Source of the DNA: Pyruvatibacter mobilis
GTDB lineage: Bacteria; Pseudomonadota; Alphaproteobacteria; CGMCC-115125
Assembly: GCF_012848855.1 (NCBI RefSeq)
Contig: NZ_CP051630.1
Coordinates: 1,901,501 to 1,965,500 of the forward strand
Length of the DNA stretch: 64,000 nucleotides
Direction: 5' to 3'
Positions 1-8,884 of this stretch are shown piece by piece. The first letter of the stretch is position 1. Each line of letters begins with the position of its first letter. A program made the translations under genes and the position numbers. The notes beneath the pieces are model-generated. The model was not told the origin of the DNA, did no database searches, and worked only from the letters and a program-made list of their open reading frames with translations.

Positions 1-72
1 CAATTGACGCGCGGGATCGGGGGCAACGCAGTGACGTGAAAATTGATTCGCTGCGCCACGAAGCAGACAGGA

Positions 73-1059
73 TCAGGCCCGTGTGGCCGTGGCGAGGTTG
101 AGGGCAGTGATGATGCCGAAGACGATGCCGATCTCCTCAAACAGCCGTGCGATGGCTGCCGGGTCATCGAGGCGGGCGCTGAGGCCGCCGCCTTCAAAGC
201 GGTCCTTGCCGCCATTGACCGAGAGGAGCAGATGGTCGGCGTCAAAGGCCAGCTGCAGCTTGCCGTCCAGCAGGGCTTCAAGCTCCATCACCCGTTCCAT
301 GAAGCGCGGCGTGAGGAGGTAACGCGCTTCGACCTGGTCCGATGAGAAGACCTCGAAGCTTTTTTCGAAGCGCGGGTCCTCCAGGCGGACGCGCTCGCCG
401 GACTTGCCGAAGCGACTGAATAGATTGCCGAGCATGCCGCCGTCGCGCACGAGGATGGTGCGGCCCGCAAACGGCTTGGCGAAAGTGAAGCGCGCCAGCA
501 GGCCGCGGAACACCGTTACATAATATGTTTCGGTGCGGCCATTGCTGTCGCGGCGGGTGCGGCGGTCTTCCAGATGGGCTTCGGACAGCGCGAAGCTGAT
601 GCCGTCACACTCCCCCAGCAGTTCATCTTCCAGAGACGACCGGTCATAGCTGGGTACGATCCGCGTGTCGCGGAACCAGTCGAGGCGCGCCTGGGTGGGC
701 TCTGCGTTGTAGGTGAAGTCCAGAAAGGAACTGATGCGAGCCAGCATTTCCTGCTTCACGCGGGAGGTCACCGCGGTGACCTTGCTGGTAAGCCAACCAA
801 GTGTGCCCAGGGTGGCAACGACGGTCAGGCCGGCCATCACCCAGCCGACCCAGCCTGCGTCGAACCCGCCAGCGAACCAGATCGCTGCGATGGTGGCAGC
901 CGCAAGCGGCAGCAGGATCAGCGAATAGCGTACCAATTGTTTGTAGGCGGCGCTGCGCAGGGCCTCCTGCTCCACGAGGAATGGCTCGAGTTCCTTGTGG
1001 TAGAAGGCCGCAGCGCCCACAAAGCGCGGGTGCAGCCGTTCGACGTCTTCAAGGGTCAT
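73..1059 (-). CDS. DUF3137 family membrane protein
   Basis: A 328-residue protein recognised as DUF3137 by its overall pattern: a short N-terminal helical region, two hydrophobic segments (about residues 44-64 and 70-90), then a long soluble part with a repeated beta-rich pattern ending in a hydrophobic stretch. It lies 24 bases downstream of lemA on the same strand, and LemA with DUF3137 is a recurrent pair in alphaproteobacteria, so the two probably form one envelope-associated unit. The biochemical role of the family is unknown. The 72 bases between its stop and the window edge hold no recognisable feature. Confidence 0.75.
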   Translation of the reverse strand: MTLEDVERLHPRFVGAAAFYHKELEPFLVEQEALRSAAYKQLVRYSLILLPLAAATIAAIWFAGGFDAGWVGWVMAGLTVVATLGTLGWLTSKVTAVTSRVKQEMLARISSFLDFTYNAEPTQARLDWFRDTRIVPSYDRSSLEDELLGECDGISFALSEAHLEDRRTRRDSNGRTETYYVTVFRGLLARFTFAKPFAGRTILVRDGGMLGNLFSRFGKSGERVRLEDPRFEKSFEVFSSDQVEARYLLTPRFMERVMELEALLDGKLQLAFDADHLLLSVNGGKDRFEGGGLSARLDDPAAIARLFEEIGIVFGIITALNLATATRA

Positions 1060-1083
1060 GGCCGCCCCTCCTCCGCCGCCGGA

Positions 1084-1653
1084 TTATTTGAGGTAATCAC
1101 CTGCATTCACCGGGGCGCGGGCTGCTTCCTCGACCTCGTAGAATGGCATCGGCTTCACGCTGGCCATGCCGGCGATGACGCTACCGGGGAAAACCTCAAC
1201 CGCATTGTTCAGATCTGTAACGGCTGCGTTGTAGAAGCGCCTGGCTGCCGAGATATGGCCTTCCACCTCGGTATAGGTGTCCTGGGCCTTGGTCATGGCC
1301 TCCGCCGAGCGCAATTCCGGATAGGCCTCGGCTGTGGCGAAGAAGCGCATCATGCCTGCCTGCAGGCTGCGCTCAGCCTCGATGTGGCTCTTCACCGCTG
1401 CCGGATCGTCGGGATTGTAATCAGCCATGGCGCGGGCACGCAGCTCCGTCACCTCCGTCAGCAGCTCCTTTTCGTGCTCCATGAACCTCTGGGCGATGGT
1501 GAGCACGTTGGGGATCAGATCGTGGCGCTTGCGCAGCTGCACATCGATGGATGAGAGCGCTTCGCGGGCGCGGTTGCGCCGGGCGATGAGCGTGACATAC
1601 CAGATGTACCCGCCGATGAGCACGAGCGCGACAATACCGAGAATGATTTCCAT
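1084..1653 (-). CDS. lemA: LemA family protein
   Basis: Product of 189 residues when started at the ATG at 1653, where the family's typical N-terminal membrane anchor begins (residues 2-22, followed by a basic stop-transfer stretch). The remainder is the alpha-helical LemA core, with the family's RKRHDLIPNV-type motif near residue 44 and conserved helices after it. A longer open frame upstream (to 1710) only adds a non-conserved extension. LemA proteins are anchored with a cytoplasmic N-terminus and a large helical domain, function unclear. It is first in a two-gene operon with the DUF3137 gene and is divergent from the hydrolase gene at 1743. Confidence 0.9.
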   Translation of the reverse strand: MEIILGIVALVLIGGYIWYVTLIARRNRAREALSSIDVQLRKRHDLIPNVLTIAQRFMEHEKELLTEVTELRARAMADYNPDDPAAVKSHIEAERSLQAGMMRFFATAEAYPELRSAEAMTKAQDTYTEVEGHISAARRFYNAAVTDLNNAVEVFPGSVIAGMASVKPMPFYEVEEAARAPVNAGDYLK

Positions 1654-1742
1654 GGGAGCCCTGTTCCGGAAACATGCGGGGTGCAGACAAATACGGGCCG
1701 TAGTATGCACAGAGTGGATGACGATTTGAAAGGAAGCAGCTC

Positions 1743-2624
1743 ATGCGCCTGGCCGCCTTTACCCACAACGACACCACCCATATCGGTCTTGTGGAGACCA
1801 CCGGGTCGGGCACCGTCCTGCGGCCTGCAAGGGGGCTGTCGTCCGAGGGATTGACCCTGCGTGACGTGCTGGCCGGAGGCGAGGCACTGCTGACACGTCT
1901 GCGCGACGAGGCGCAGGCGAGTGACGCGCTGCCGCTTGAGGCCGTGACGCTGACTGCGCCCATACCCCGTCCCGGCAAGGTGCTGGCCATCGGTCTCAAT
2001 TACAAGGCGCATGTGGAGGAGACGGGCCGCGAGGTGCAGCCGCACCAGATCTGGTTCAACAAGCAGCACACCTGCATTACCGGCCCCTTCGGCGTCATCG
2101 ACAAGCCGGTGGCGTCCGACATGGTGGACTACGAGGGCGAGCTTGTTGTGGTGATCGGCAAACGCTGTCGCCATGTGCCTGCGGACCGTGCGCATGAGGT
2201 GATCGCCGGCTATATGGCGGGCAATGACGTGTCGGTCCGCGATTGGCAGAAGCGGACACCGACAATGCAGATGGGCAAGAGCTTCGACACTCACGGGCCA
2301 ACCGGACCATGGATCGTGACCGCTGACGAGGTTGCCGACCCGCAGGCACTGACCATCACCACAAAGGTCAACGGCATCCAGCGTCAGCACGCGTCCACAG
2401 CGGCGATGATCCACCCGATCCGCCAGCAGATCGAACATCTGACGACGGCGTTTACCCTCGAACCAGGCGATCTCATTTTCACCGGCACGCCGGAAGGTGT
2501 GGGCATGGCGATGGACCCGCCCCTGTTCCTCAAGGACGGGGACAAGGTCCGGATCGAGATCAGCGAGATCGGGGTAATCGAGAACGACGTGCGCAACGAG
2601 GTGGCACAGACACTCATCGCCTGA
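1743..2624 (+). CDS. Fumarylacetoacetate hydrolase family protein
   Basis: A 293-residue FAH-family enzyme. The catalytic domain starts with the family's GKVLAIGLNY motif near residue 80, followed by VDYEGELVVVIGK, in which the Glu residues bind the divalent metal, the GYMAGNDVSVRDWQ segment and a C-terminal GDLIFTGTPEGVG motif. Family members cleave or decarboxylate acylpyruvates and 2-hydroxy-hepta-2,4-diene-dioate-type aromatic catabolites; the exact substrate cannot be read here. A good ribosome-binding site (GAAAGGAAG) precedes the ATG. It converges with the kinase gene at 2637, only 12 bases away, with no obvious terminator. Confidence 0.88.
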   Translation: MRLAAFTHNDTTHIGLVETTGSGTVLRPARGLSSEGLTLRDVLAGGEALLTRLRDEAQASDALPLEAVTLTAPIPRPGKVLAIGLNYKAHVEETGREVQPHQIWFNKQHTCITGPFGVIDKPVASDMVDYEGELVVVIGKRCRHVPADRAHEVIAGYMAGNDVSVRDWQKRTPTMQMGKSFDTHGPTGPWIVTADEVADPQALTITTKVNGIQRQHASTAAMIHPIRQQIEHLTTAFTLEPGDLIFTGTPEGVGMAMDPPLFLKDGDKVRIEISEIGVIENDVRNEVAQTLIA

Positions 2625-2636
2625 CGCCTGCCCTCC

Positions 2637-4058
2637 CTATTCGGCAGCCGCCTCATGGCTTTGATGGCGGGCGCGGCGGGCAAGGCCAATGACGACGCGC
2701 AGGCCCGGCTCATTGTCTTCAAGGCGCAGCGCCCCGCCATGCAGGCGCGTGACGGCGCTGACGAGGCTGAGGCCCAGGCCGCTGCCCGGTGTGTTGCGGC
2801 TCTGCTCAAGCCGAACGAAGCGGCCAAGCACGCGCTCCCGGTCTTCGGGGGCGATGCCGGGGCCATTGTCGCTGACGCTTACCTCTGCGCCGCGTGCCCC
2901 GCGGCTCCGGACAGCGAGGCGGATCACACCTTCGCCTATGCCTCCGGGATGGGCGGCGTGCTTGATGGCATTGTCGAGCAGATTGGCGATGGCCTGCGCC
3001 AGCAGCTCCCTGTGGCCGTGATATTCGATGCCCGGCTCAATCGCGAGATCGAGGCGAAGGCCCGCTTCTTCAGCAACGGGCTCATAGAGTTCGGCTGCAT
3101 CCTGCGCCAGAGCGCTCAGATCCACCCAGTCCATGCCGTCCCGCGCAGCGCCGGCCTCGGCGCGAGCGATGAGCAGCAGCGCGTTGAAGGTGCCCAGAAG
3201 CTCGTCCGCCTCGTGGATCGATTTTTCCAGCGCCTGGGCATATTCCTCCTGTGTCGCGGGTTTCATCAAGGTGACTTCGAGGCGGTTGCGCAGGCGGTTG
3301 AGCGGACTTCTGAGATCGTGGGCGATGTTGTCGGTCACCTGCCGCATGCCCAGCATCAGGCGCTCGATCTGATCGAGCATGTCATTCAGGTTTTCCGCGA
3401 GCTGATCAATTTCATCGCCTGCCCCGGTTACCGGAATGCGGCGGGACAGTTCCCCACCCATGATGTCCTTGGCGGTGCGGTTGATATCGTCAATCCGGGC
3501 GACGAGATTTCGGCTGATGATCGCGCCGCCGAGAATGCCGAGCACGATCATGGCACCGACGGCCCAGCCCAGCGCATTGGTGATCTGCGCTTCAAGCTGG
3601 CGGCGCTCCTCGATGTCCTGACCCACCAGCAGGCTCATGCCTTCGGGCAGCCGCGTCATCACCGCGATGGCTTCATGGATCTCGACCTCCCCTTCCACGG
3701 TGCGGCGAGGATAGACGAAGCTGAGCCAGCCATCGGTGTCGCTCGCCATCAGCGGCCAGCTTGTGAGATTGCCGCCCAGCGCTTCGCCGTTCTGGTCTTC
3801 CAGCAGATAGAGGTTCTGGCGGGGGTCACGCGCCTTGGTGATGACGCCATGAACGAGCGCGGCGCGGCCTCCCTCGTCATACTGGCTGACCAGCGCTGAG
3901 GTTTCCGCGAGGATGGTGGTCTCGGTCTGGCGAGCCAAGAAGCCTGCGGTGTTCCAGTAGAGATAAGCCAGCAGCGCGCTGGCGGATGCGAGGAACAGCG
4001 CCAGGTAGACAAGGGCGAGCCGGAAGGTGGTGGTCGAGAGCAGCTTATCCAGGGGCAC
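2637..4058 (-). CDS. Two-component sensor histidine kinase (HAMP, HisKA, HATPase)
   Basis: A 473-residue membrane sensor kinase. Two transmembrane segments (about 13-35 and 163-183) bracket a roughly 125-residue periplasmic sensor region. A HAMP linker follows (about 185-237), then a HisKA box with the phospho-accepting His247 in DNIAHDLRSPL. The ATPase domain carries the N box (NLLDNAIKH), G1 (DNGPGI) and G2 (GSGLGLS). The signal is not identifiable. Its start overlaps the end of the response-regulator gene by 14 bases, so the two are translationally coupled and should be a cognate pair. Confidence 0.93.
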   Translation of the reverse strand: MPLDKLLSTTTFRLALVYLALFLASASALLAYLYWNTAGFLARQTETTILAETSALVSQYDEGGRAALVHGVITKARDPRQNLYLLEDQNGEALGGNLTSWPLMASDTDGWLSFVYPRRTVEGEVEIHEAIAVMTRLPEGMSLLVGQDIEERRQLEAQITNALGWAVGAMIVLGILGGAIISRNLVARIDDINRTAKDIMGGELSRRIPVTGAGDEIDQLAENLNDMLDQIERLMLGMRQVTDNIAHDLRSPLNRLRNRLEVTLMKPATQEEYAQALEKSIHEADELLGTFNALLLIARAEAGAARDGMDWVDLSALAQDAAELYEPVAEEAGLRLDLAIEPGIEYHGHRELLAQAIANLLDNAIKHAAHPGGIGEGVIRLAVRSRGARGAEVSVSDNGPGIAPEDRERVLGRFVRLEQSRNTPGSGLGLSLVSAVTRLHGGALRLEDNEPGLRVVIGLARRARHQSHEAAAE

Positions 4059-4770
4059 GGAGGGTGTATCCCGCGCCGCGCACCGTGTGGAGCAGCGGCG
4101 TCTCGAAGTTCTTGTCGATCTTGGCGCGCAGGCGGGAAATGTGCACGTCGATCACGTTGGTCTGCGGGTCGAAGTGATATTCCCAGACATTCTCCAGCAG
4201 CATGGTGCGTGTCACCACCTGCCCGGCATGCTTCATGAGGTATTCGAGAAGGCGGAATTCGCGCGGCTGCAGGTCGATGTCCTGGCCGTCGCGGGTCACC
4301 TTGCGGGCCAAAAGGTCCATCTCCAGGCCGCCGACACGCATCCTTGTTTGTGTTTCGCCGGGGTTGGCACGGCGCACCAGCACCTCGATGCGGGCTAGGA
4401 GTTCCGCGAAGGCGAAGGGCTTTGTCAGGTAATCATCACCGCCGGCGCGGAGGCCGCTGACACGGTCCTCGACCTCGCCGAGCGCGCTGAGAAACAGCAC
4501 CGGCGTGGTCTGCCCTTCCTCGCGCAGGGTGGAGACGACGGACAGGCCATCCTGACGGGGCAGCATGCGATCAATCACCAACACATCGAACTGGCCGGAC
4601 ATGGCAAGGTTGAGCCCGTCATCGCCATTGGCGGCATGATCGACCACATGGCCGCTCTCGCGCAGGCCCTTCACGATATAGGCTGCTGCTTCCACATCAT
4701 CTTCGACGACAAGTACGCGCACGTCTTCTCCCGCAAGGTCGGCCCCCATGGGGCTGGGCTGAACCGTCAT
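4045..4770 (-). CDS. OmpR/PhoB-family response regulator
   Basis: A 241-residue regulator when started at the ATG at 4770, which has a GGAG ribosome-binding site; the open frame extends further upstream but that part resembles no receiver domain. The receiver domain has the acidic pair VVEDD (21-25), the phospho-acceptor Asp67 in VLVIDRMLP and the KPFAFAEL lysine motif. The C-terminal winged-helix domain includes LQPREFRLLEYLM and RAKIDKNFE-type recognition elements. It is the first gene of a two-gene operon with the sensor kinase. Target genes are unknown. Confidence 0.95.
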   Translation of the reverse strand: MTVQPSPMGADLAGEDVRVLVVEDDVEAAAYIVKGLRESGHVVDHAANGDDGLNLAMSGQFDVLVIDRMLPRQDGLSVVSTLREEGQTTPVLFLSALGEVEDRVSGLRAGGDDYLTKPFAFAELLARIEVLVRRANPGETQTRMRVGGLEMDLLARKVTRDGQDIDLQPREFRLLEYLMKHAGQVVTRTMLLENVWEYHFDPQTNVIDVHISRLRAKIDKNFETPLLHTVRGAGYTLRAPG

Positions 4771-5127
4771 GATTTGCGCCTCCAGCTTACGCCGGTGCGC
4801 GCAGAGCTGCCACCGGCGGATGAGACCGGGGATTGCGCATCTGTCGGCGCCTGATTGGAAGAAAAGAGCCGCACCGGCAACACTCGTGGGGGAACACGAC
4901 ACACTGTGTCCACCGGTGCGGCTGATTAAAACGGCCTGGAGTGATGACGCTTGTGATGAAAGCGACCGGGCCGTTTCCAATCCACAGAAACGGACCCTTC
5001 GGACCCGAATCCTGCTTCCCGGAATGGTCTCAGTCTCGGCCCCGCCGCCTTACAGCCGGCTTGCGGCCACATGACAAATTGGTAATGAACCACAGCCTGC
5101 CACACGTGCGGACTCGTGACCTACCGA
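4771..5127. other. Intergenic region of 357 bases
   Basis: No gene could be supported here. It separates the end of the hydrolase-OsmC gene from the start of the response-regulator gene, both on the minus strand, so it should hold the regulator's promoter. The notable structure is the nested inverted repeat at 4867-4923, listed separately. Short open frames in this stretch have no ribosome-binding site or family resemblance. Confidence 0.6.
4867..4923 (-). terminator. Nested inverted repeat, possible terminator or operator
   Basis: An 11-base perfect inverted repeat (AGCCGCACCGG at 4867-4877 and its complement at 4913-4923) encloses a second one, GACACA-C-TGTGTC, at 4898-4910. Read on the minus strand the outer stem is followed by a T-rich stretch (CTCTTTTCTTCC), which fits a terminator for the hydrolase-OsmC transcript. 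The 35-base loop and the 200-base distance from that gene's stop are unusual, and the inner palindrome could instead be an operator for the response-regulator gene. Confidence 0.35.
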
Positions 5128-6369
5128 TCAGCTCCGCAGGCTGGTGCGCACCACGATCTTGTTTTCAAGCGTGCGGTGCACGGGGCACTTGTCGGCGATT
5201 TCCATCAGGCGGCTGCGCGTTTCATCGTCGAGATCGCCCTCGAGCTCAATGTCGCGCTCGAGGAGATCGACCATCCCTTTGGTGTTGCCCTCATGCTCTG
5301 CGCATTCCGCGCAATCATCTACGTGGATGCGGTCATGGCCGACGCGCACCACAACCCGGTCGAGCGACAGCTTCTTGTGGTCCGCATACATGCGCAGGGT
5401 CATGGCTGTGCAGGTGCCGAGCGCGGCGTTGAGATATTGGTAGGGCGTGGGGCCGGTATCCATGCCGCCGACACTCACCGGCTCATCGGCGAGCAACAGG
5501 TGCTCTCCGGCAATGACCTGGTTCTGGAACTTGCCGGAGCGGGTTTCGACCACCGTCACACGGTCCGGCTCGCCCTTTACGAGAGGCTTGTTGTCAACGG
5601 CTTCCTCACCCAGATAGCGGGTGGCCCAGGCGGACAGGACGTCGGCCACGTAGGCCGCGTCCTTGCGGCGGGTCAGCAGATGATCCGCATCATCCAGCGA
5701 GACGAAGCTCTTGGGGTGACGCGCGGCAACGAAGATCTTTTCGGCATTGTCGATGCCCACGGTTTCATCGCGTGGCGCGTGGAAGACGATCAGGGCCTTC
5801 TTCATGGTGGTGATGCGCGGCGTGAGCTCCTGGCTGCGGATGTCCTCGAGGAATTCCTTGCGGATGTTGAAGCGCCGCCCGGCCAGCTCCACCTCCGCTT
5901 CGCCATCGGTTTCGATGGTCTCGAGATGGGCGTGGAAGTTTTCCGCCACATGCGCGGCATCGGCCGGCGCCCCGATGGTGGCAACGGCCTTTGCCTCGGG
6001 CACGTCACCGGCCGCTGCCAGAACTGCCGCACCACCAAGGCTGTGACCGATCAGGATCGAGGGTGCTTCATGCTCCGACCGCAGATAGTCGACTGCCTTC
6101 AGGAGGTCCGCCACGTTGGACGAAAAATGGGTGTTGGCAAAATCGCCGTCCGACTGGCCGAGGCCGGTGAAATCGAAGCGCAGTACAGCAATGCCATGAG
6201 CACACAGGCGTGCGGCTATGCGCGACGCAGCGAACACATCCTTGGAGCAGGTGAAGCAATGGGCGAAGAGGGCGAAGGCGCGCGGCTTGCCATGGGGCAG
6301 TTCCAGCCGACCGGCCAGCTTGCCGCCCTGGCTGCCTGCGAATTCCACCCTTTGTGTCTGCTGTGCCAT
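5128..6369 (-). CDS. Alpha/beta hydrolase fused to OsmC-type peroxiredoxin domain
   Basis: A 413-residue fusion. Residues 1-255 form an alpha/beta hydrolase with nucleophile Ser110 in GHSLGG and likely triad partners Asp201 and His230. Residues about 265-413 form an OsmC/Ohr-like domain with the two expected redox cysteines, Cys320 (ALGTCTA) and Cys395 (DKCPVH). OsmC-family domains reduce organic hydroperoxides, so coupling to a lipase-like hydrolase suggests clearing peroxidised acyl esters; that coupling is inference. The start at 6369 removes a short unconserved extension. It follows ccmH with a 38-base gap and may be cotranscribed with the ccm cluster. Confidence 0.9.
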   Translation of the reverse strand: MAQQTQRVEFAGSQGGKLAGRLELPHGKPRAFALFAHCFTCSKDVFAASRIAARLCAHGIAVLRFDFTGLGQSDGDFANTHFSSNVADLLKAVDYLRSEHEAPSILIGHSLGGAAVLAAAGDVPEAKAVATIGAPADAAHVAENFHAHLETIETDGEAEVELAGRRFNIRKEFLEDIRSQELTPRITTMKKALIVFHAPRDETVGIDNAEKIFVAARHPKSFVSLDDADHLLTRRKDAAYVADVLSAWATRYLGEEAVDNKPLVKGEPDRVTVVETRSGKFQNQVIAGEHLLLADEPVSVGGMDTGPTPYQYLNAALGTCTAMTLRMYADHKKLSLDRVVVRVGHDRIHVDDCAECAEHEGNTKGMVDLLERDIELEGDLDDETRSRLMEIADKCPVHRTLENKIVVRTSLRS

Positions 6370-6407
6370 AGGCCCTGCCCTTGCTGCTTCCGTCAGGGCA
6401 CAGACGG

Positions 6408-6887
6408 TCAATTGTCCTGCGGGGTGCCCAGCAGGCGGTCCACGCGGGCGCGCTCATCCTCAGTCAGCGGCGTGCCCTCGCCCGCTGCCTCTTCAACGCT
6501 GCGGGTCCTAACGTAGCGAAGGGCGAACAGGCCTGCCAATAACAAGACGATGAAGGGACCGAACCACAGGATATAGGTGTGCGGGGCCACGCGCGGGCGC
6601 AAGAGCACATATTCCCCGTAACGGTCGACCACGAATTCGATCACTTCCTCGTCCGTGTCGCCGGCCAGCAGGCGGTCACGCACCAGGATGCGCAGGTCCT
6701 TGGCGAGCGGCGCATTGGAATCATCGATGGACTGATTCTGGCAGACCATGCAGCGCAGCTCCGCGCTGATGGTGCGGGCACGGGTTTCAAGTGCCGGATC
6801 ATCCAGCACTTCGCTCGGCTCATAGGCTGCGGCATGACCGGCCATGAGGCTGAGGGCGAGCAGGCTTATGATCAGAGTCCGGATCAT
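6408..6887 (-). CDS. ccmH: Cytochrome c-type biogenesis protein CcmH
   Basis: A 159-residue protein with a signal peptide (residues 1-21), the defining RCMVCQNQ motif with redox Cys46 and Cys49, a helical domain containing LRILVRDRLLAGDTDEEV, and one C-terminal transmembrane segment (about 105-125). CcmH acts in the periplasm with CcmF, reducing or presenting apocytochrome c for haem ligation. Its start overlaps the end of ccmF by four bases (ATGA), so the two are coupled. In many alphaproteobacteria ccmG lies between ccmF and ccmH; here it does not. Confidence 0.95.
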   Translation of the reverse strand: MIRTLIISLLALSLMAGHAAAYEPSEVLDDPALETRARTISAELRCMVCQNQSIDDSNAPLAKDLRILVRDRLLAGDTDEEVIEFVVDRYGEYVLLRPRVAPHTYILWFGPFIVLLLAGLFALRYVRTRSVEEAAGEGTPLTEDERARVDRLLGTPQDN

Positions 6888-8884
6888 TCAGCCGCCGCTC
6901 CCGCGGGCTGGACGCGTGACTTGCGGGACGGCGCACCGACGCGCAGGCGGCGGTCAGCAAGCGATACGCAGGCACCGAGCACCATGACGATGCAGCCGAT
7001 CCATACCAGGGGCTGGAGCGGGTTGTGGTAGGCGCGGACGATCCACCTCGTCTCGCCCGGGGCTGCACCCGGCTGCGGATCGCCGAGCACCACATAGACA
7101 TCATCGAGTATGGTGGTGCGGATCGCGGCTTCGGTCGTCGGCATGCGGGCGACGGGATAGAAGCGTTTTTCCGGGAAGAGTTGGCCGACTTCCTGCCCGC
7201 CCCGCTTCAGGGTGAAGATGCCGCGATCAGCTTCATAATTGGGGCCGGGTGCTGGCTGCACACCCTCAAAGACAACCTCATAGCCCCCAATTTCGATGGA
7301 CTGACCGGCGGACATGAGCTCAACGCGCTCTTCCGCGCCGGCTGTGACGCCGACCACACCGAAGACGAGCACACCGACGCCCGCATGGGCGATGGCCGTG
7401 CCCCACGCGGAGCGCGGAAGGCCTTTGAGGCGGTTGAGACTTTGCGCAAACGGGATACGCCCGACGCGTGCGCGCTCGGCGAGATCAACCACCGCACCGG
7501 CCACAAGCCATGTGGCCAGGGCAAGGCCGAGGGCGGCGAGCACCGGCGCGCCTTCCACCACGAACAGGGCGATGAGCCCGACCGCGAGGGCGATGACGGC
7601 AGCCGCGTAGAGACGCTGGGCCGTCGCCATGGCATCTGCCCGCTTCCAGGCCAACATGGGGCCGAAGGGGACGAGCACCAGGAGCGGCAGGATGATGGGG
7701 GTGAAGGTCGCGTTGAAGAAGGGCGGGCCGACGGAGATCTTCTCCCCGGTTACCCCCTCAAGCACCAACGGATACAGGGTGCCGATGAGGACAGCGGCCG
7801 TGGCGGCGGTGAACAGCAGATTGTTCACCACCAGCGCTGACTCGCGACTGACCGGGGCAAAGAGCCCGCCCAGCTTGAGAGTGGGCGCACGCCACGCATA
7901 GAGCGCAAGCGCGCCGCCGATGAAGAAGATCAGAATACCGAGGATGAACAGGCCCCGCTCCGGGTCCACCGCGAAGGCATGCACCGAGGTCAGCACGCCT
8001 GACCGCACCAGGAAGGTGCCCAGCAAGGACAGGGAGAAGGCGAGCACTGCCAGCAGCACAGTCCAGGATTTAAGCGCGCCGCGCTTTTCCACCACGATGG
8101 CTGAATGCAGCAGGGCGGTCGCCGCCAGCCACGGCATGAGGGACGCGTTTTCCACCGGGTCCCAGAACCAGTATCCGCCCCAGCCAAGCTCGTAATAAGC
8201 CCACCAGCTGCCAAGGGCGATGCCGACCGTGAGCGAGGCCCAGGCGGCAAGTGCCCAGGGGCGCACCCAGCGCGCCCAGGCCGCATCCACGCGGCCTTCA
8301 ATCAAAGCCGCGGCGGCGAAGGAGAAGGCGACCGACAGCCCCACATAGCCGCCATAGAGAAAGGGCGGGTGAAAGGCGAGGCCCGGGTCCTGCAGCAGTG
8401 GGTTGAGGTCGGTGCCGTTGATGGGGGCAGGGTCGAGCCGGATGAAGGGGTTGGACGCCAGCACCACGAACAGCGCGAAGACGGCGCCGATGAGCCCCTG
8501 CACACCCAGCACGCGCGCCTTGAGGCTGTCCGGCAGATTGCTGCCGAAGGCCGCAACGCTGCCGCCGAAGATGGCCAGGATGAGGATCCACAGCAGCATG
8601 GAGCCTTCATGGTTCCCCCAGACGCCGGAGATCTTGTAGATCATTGGCTTGGCGGAATGGCTGTTCTCGTAAACGTTGATGACCGAGAAATCGGACGTGA
8701 CGAAGGCGTGGGTCAGCGCCGCGAAGGAGGCGGCAAGCAGGACAAGCTGCAGGCCTGCGGCACGGGAGGTCATCGCCATCAGGCGGGCATCATTCAGCTG
8801 CGGGCCGTACAGGCCGAGGGCTGCCTGGGCAAAGGCAACCGCCATGGCGAGCACGAGAACGAAATGGCCAAGCTCAGGAATCAC
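6884..8884 (-). CDS. ccmF: Haem lyase subunit CcmF
   Basis: A polytopic haem lyase of 666 residues when started at the GTG at 8884. That codon begins the usual family N-terminus (IPELGHF) and overlaps the ccmE stop as GTGA, making it preferable to the ATG six codons upstream. The WWD-type haem-handling motif is present (GGYWFWDPVENASLMPW, near residue 220), as are about 14 hydrophobic segments and the periplasmic loop late in the protein. CcmF attaches haem delivered by CcmE to CcmH-bound apocytochrome c. Confidence 0.95.
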   Translation of the reverse strand: MIPELGHFVLVLAMAVAFAQAALGLYGPQLNDARLMAMTSRAAGLQLVLLAASFAALTHAFVTSDFSVINVYENSHSAKPMIYKISGVWGNHEGSMLLWILILAIFGGSVAAFGSNLPDSLKARVLGVQGLIGAVFALFVVLASNPFIRLDPAPINGTDLNPLLQDPGLAFHPPFLYGGYVGLSVAFSFAAAALIEGRVDAAWARWVRPWALAAWASLTVGIALGSWWAYYELGWGGYWFWDPVENASLMPWLAATALLHSAIVVEKRGALKSWTVLLAVLAFSLSLLGTFLVRSGVLTSVHAFAVDPERGLFILGILIFFIGGALALYAWRAPTLKLGGLFAPVSRESALVVNNLLFTAATAAVLIGTLYPLVLEGVTGEKISVGPPFFNATFTPIILPLLVLVPFGPMLAWKRADAMATAQRLYAAAVIALAVGLIALFVVEGAPVLAALGLALATWLVAGAVVDLAERARVGRIPFAQSLNRLKGLPRSAWGTAIAHAGVGVLVFGVVGVTAGAEERVELMSAGQSIEIGGYEVVFEGVQPAPGPNYEADRGIFTLKRGGQEVGQLFPEKRFYPVARMPTTEAAIRTTILDDVYVVLGDPQPGAAPGETRWIVRAYHNPLQPLVWIGCIVMVLGACVSLADRRLRVGAPSRKSRVQPAGAAAE

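Noticed and set aside
574-1554. Long plus-strand open frame opposite lemA and DUF3137
   Set aside because: Antisense shadow in GC-rich DNA; its translation has no family resemblance and the opposite strand encodes recognised proteins.
2655-3899. 414-codon plus-strand frame opposite the sensor kinase
   Set aside because: Antisense shadow; the kinase on the other strand has all catalytic motifs.
5116-6516. 466-codon plus-strand frame opposite the hydrolase-OsmC fusion
   Set aside because: Antisense shadow; no ribosome-binding site and no recognisable motif.
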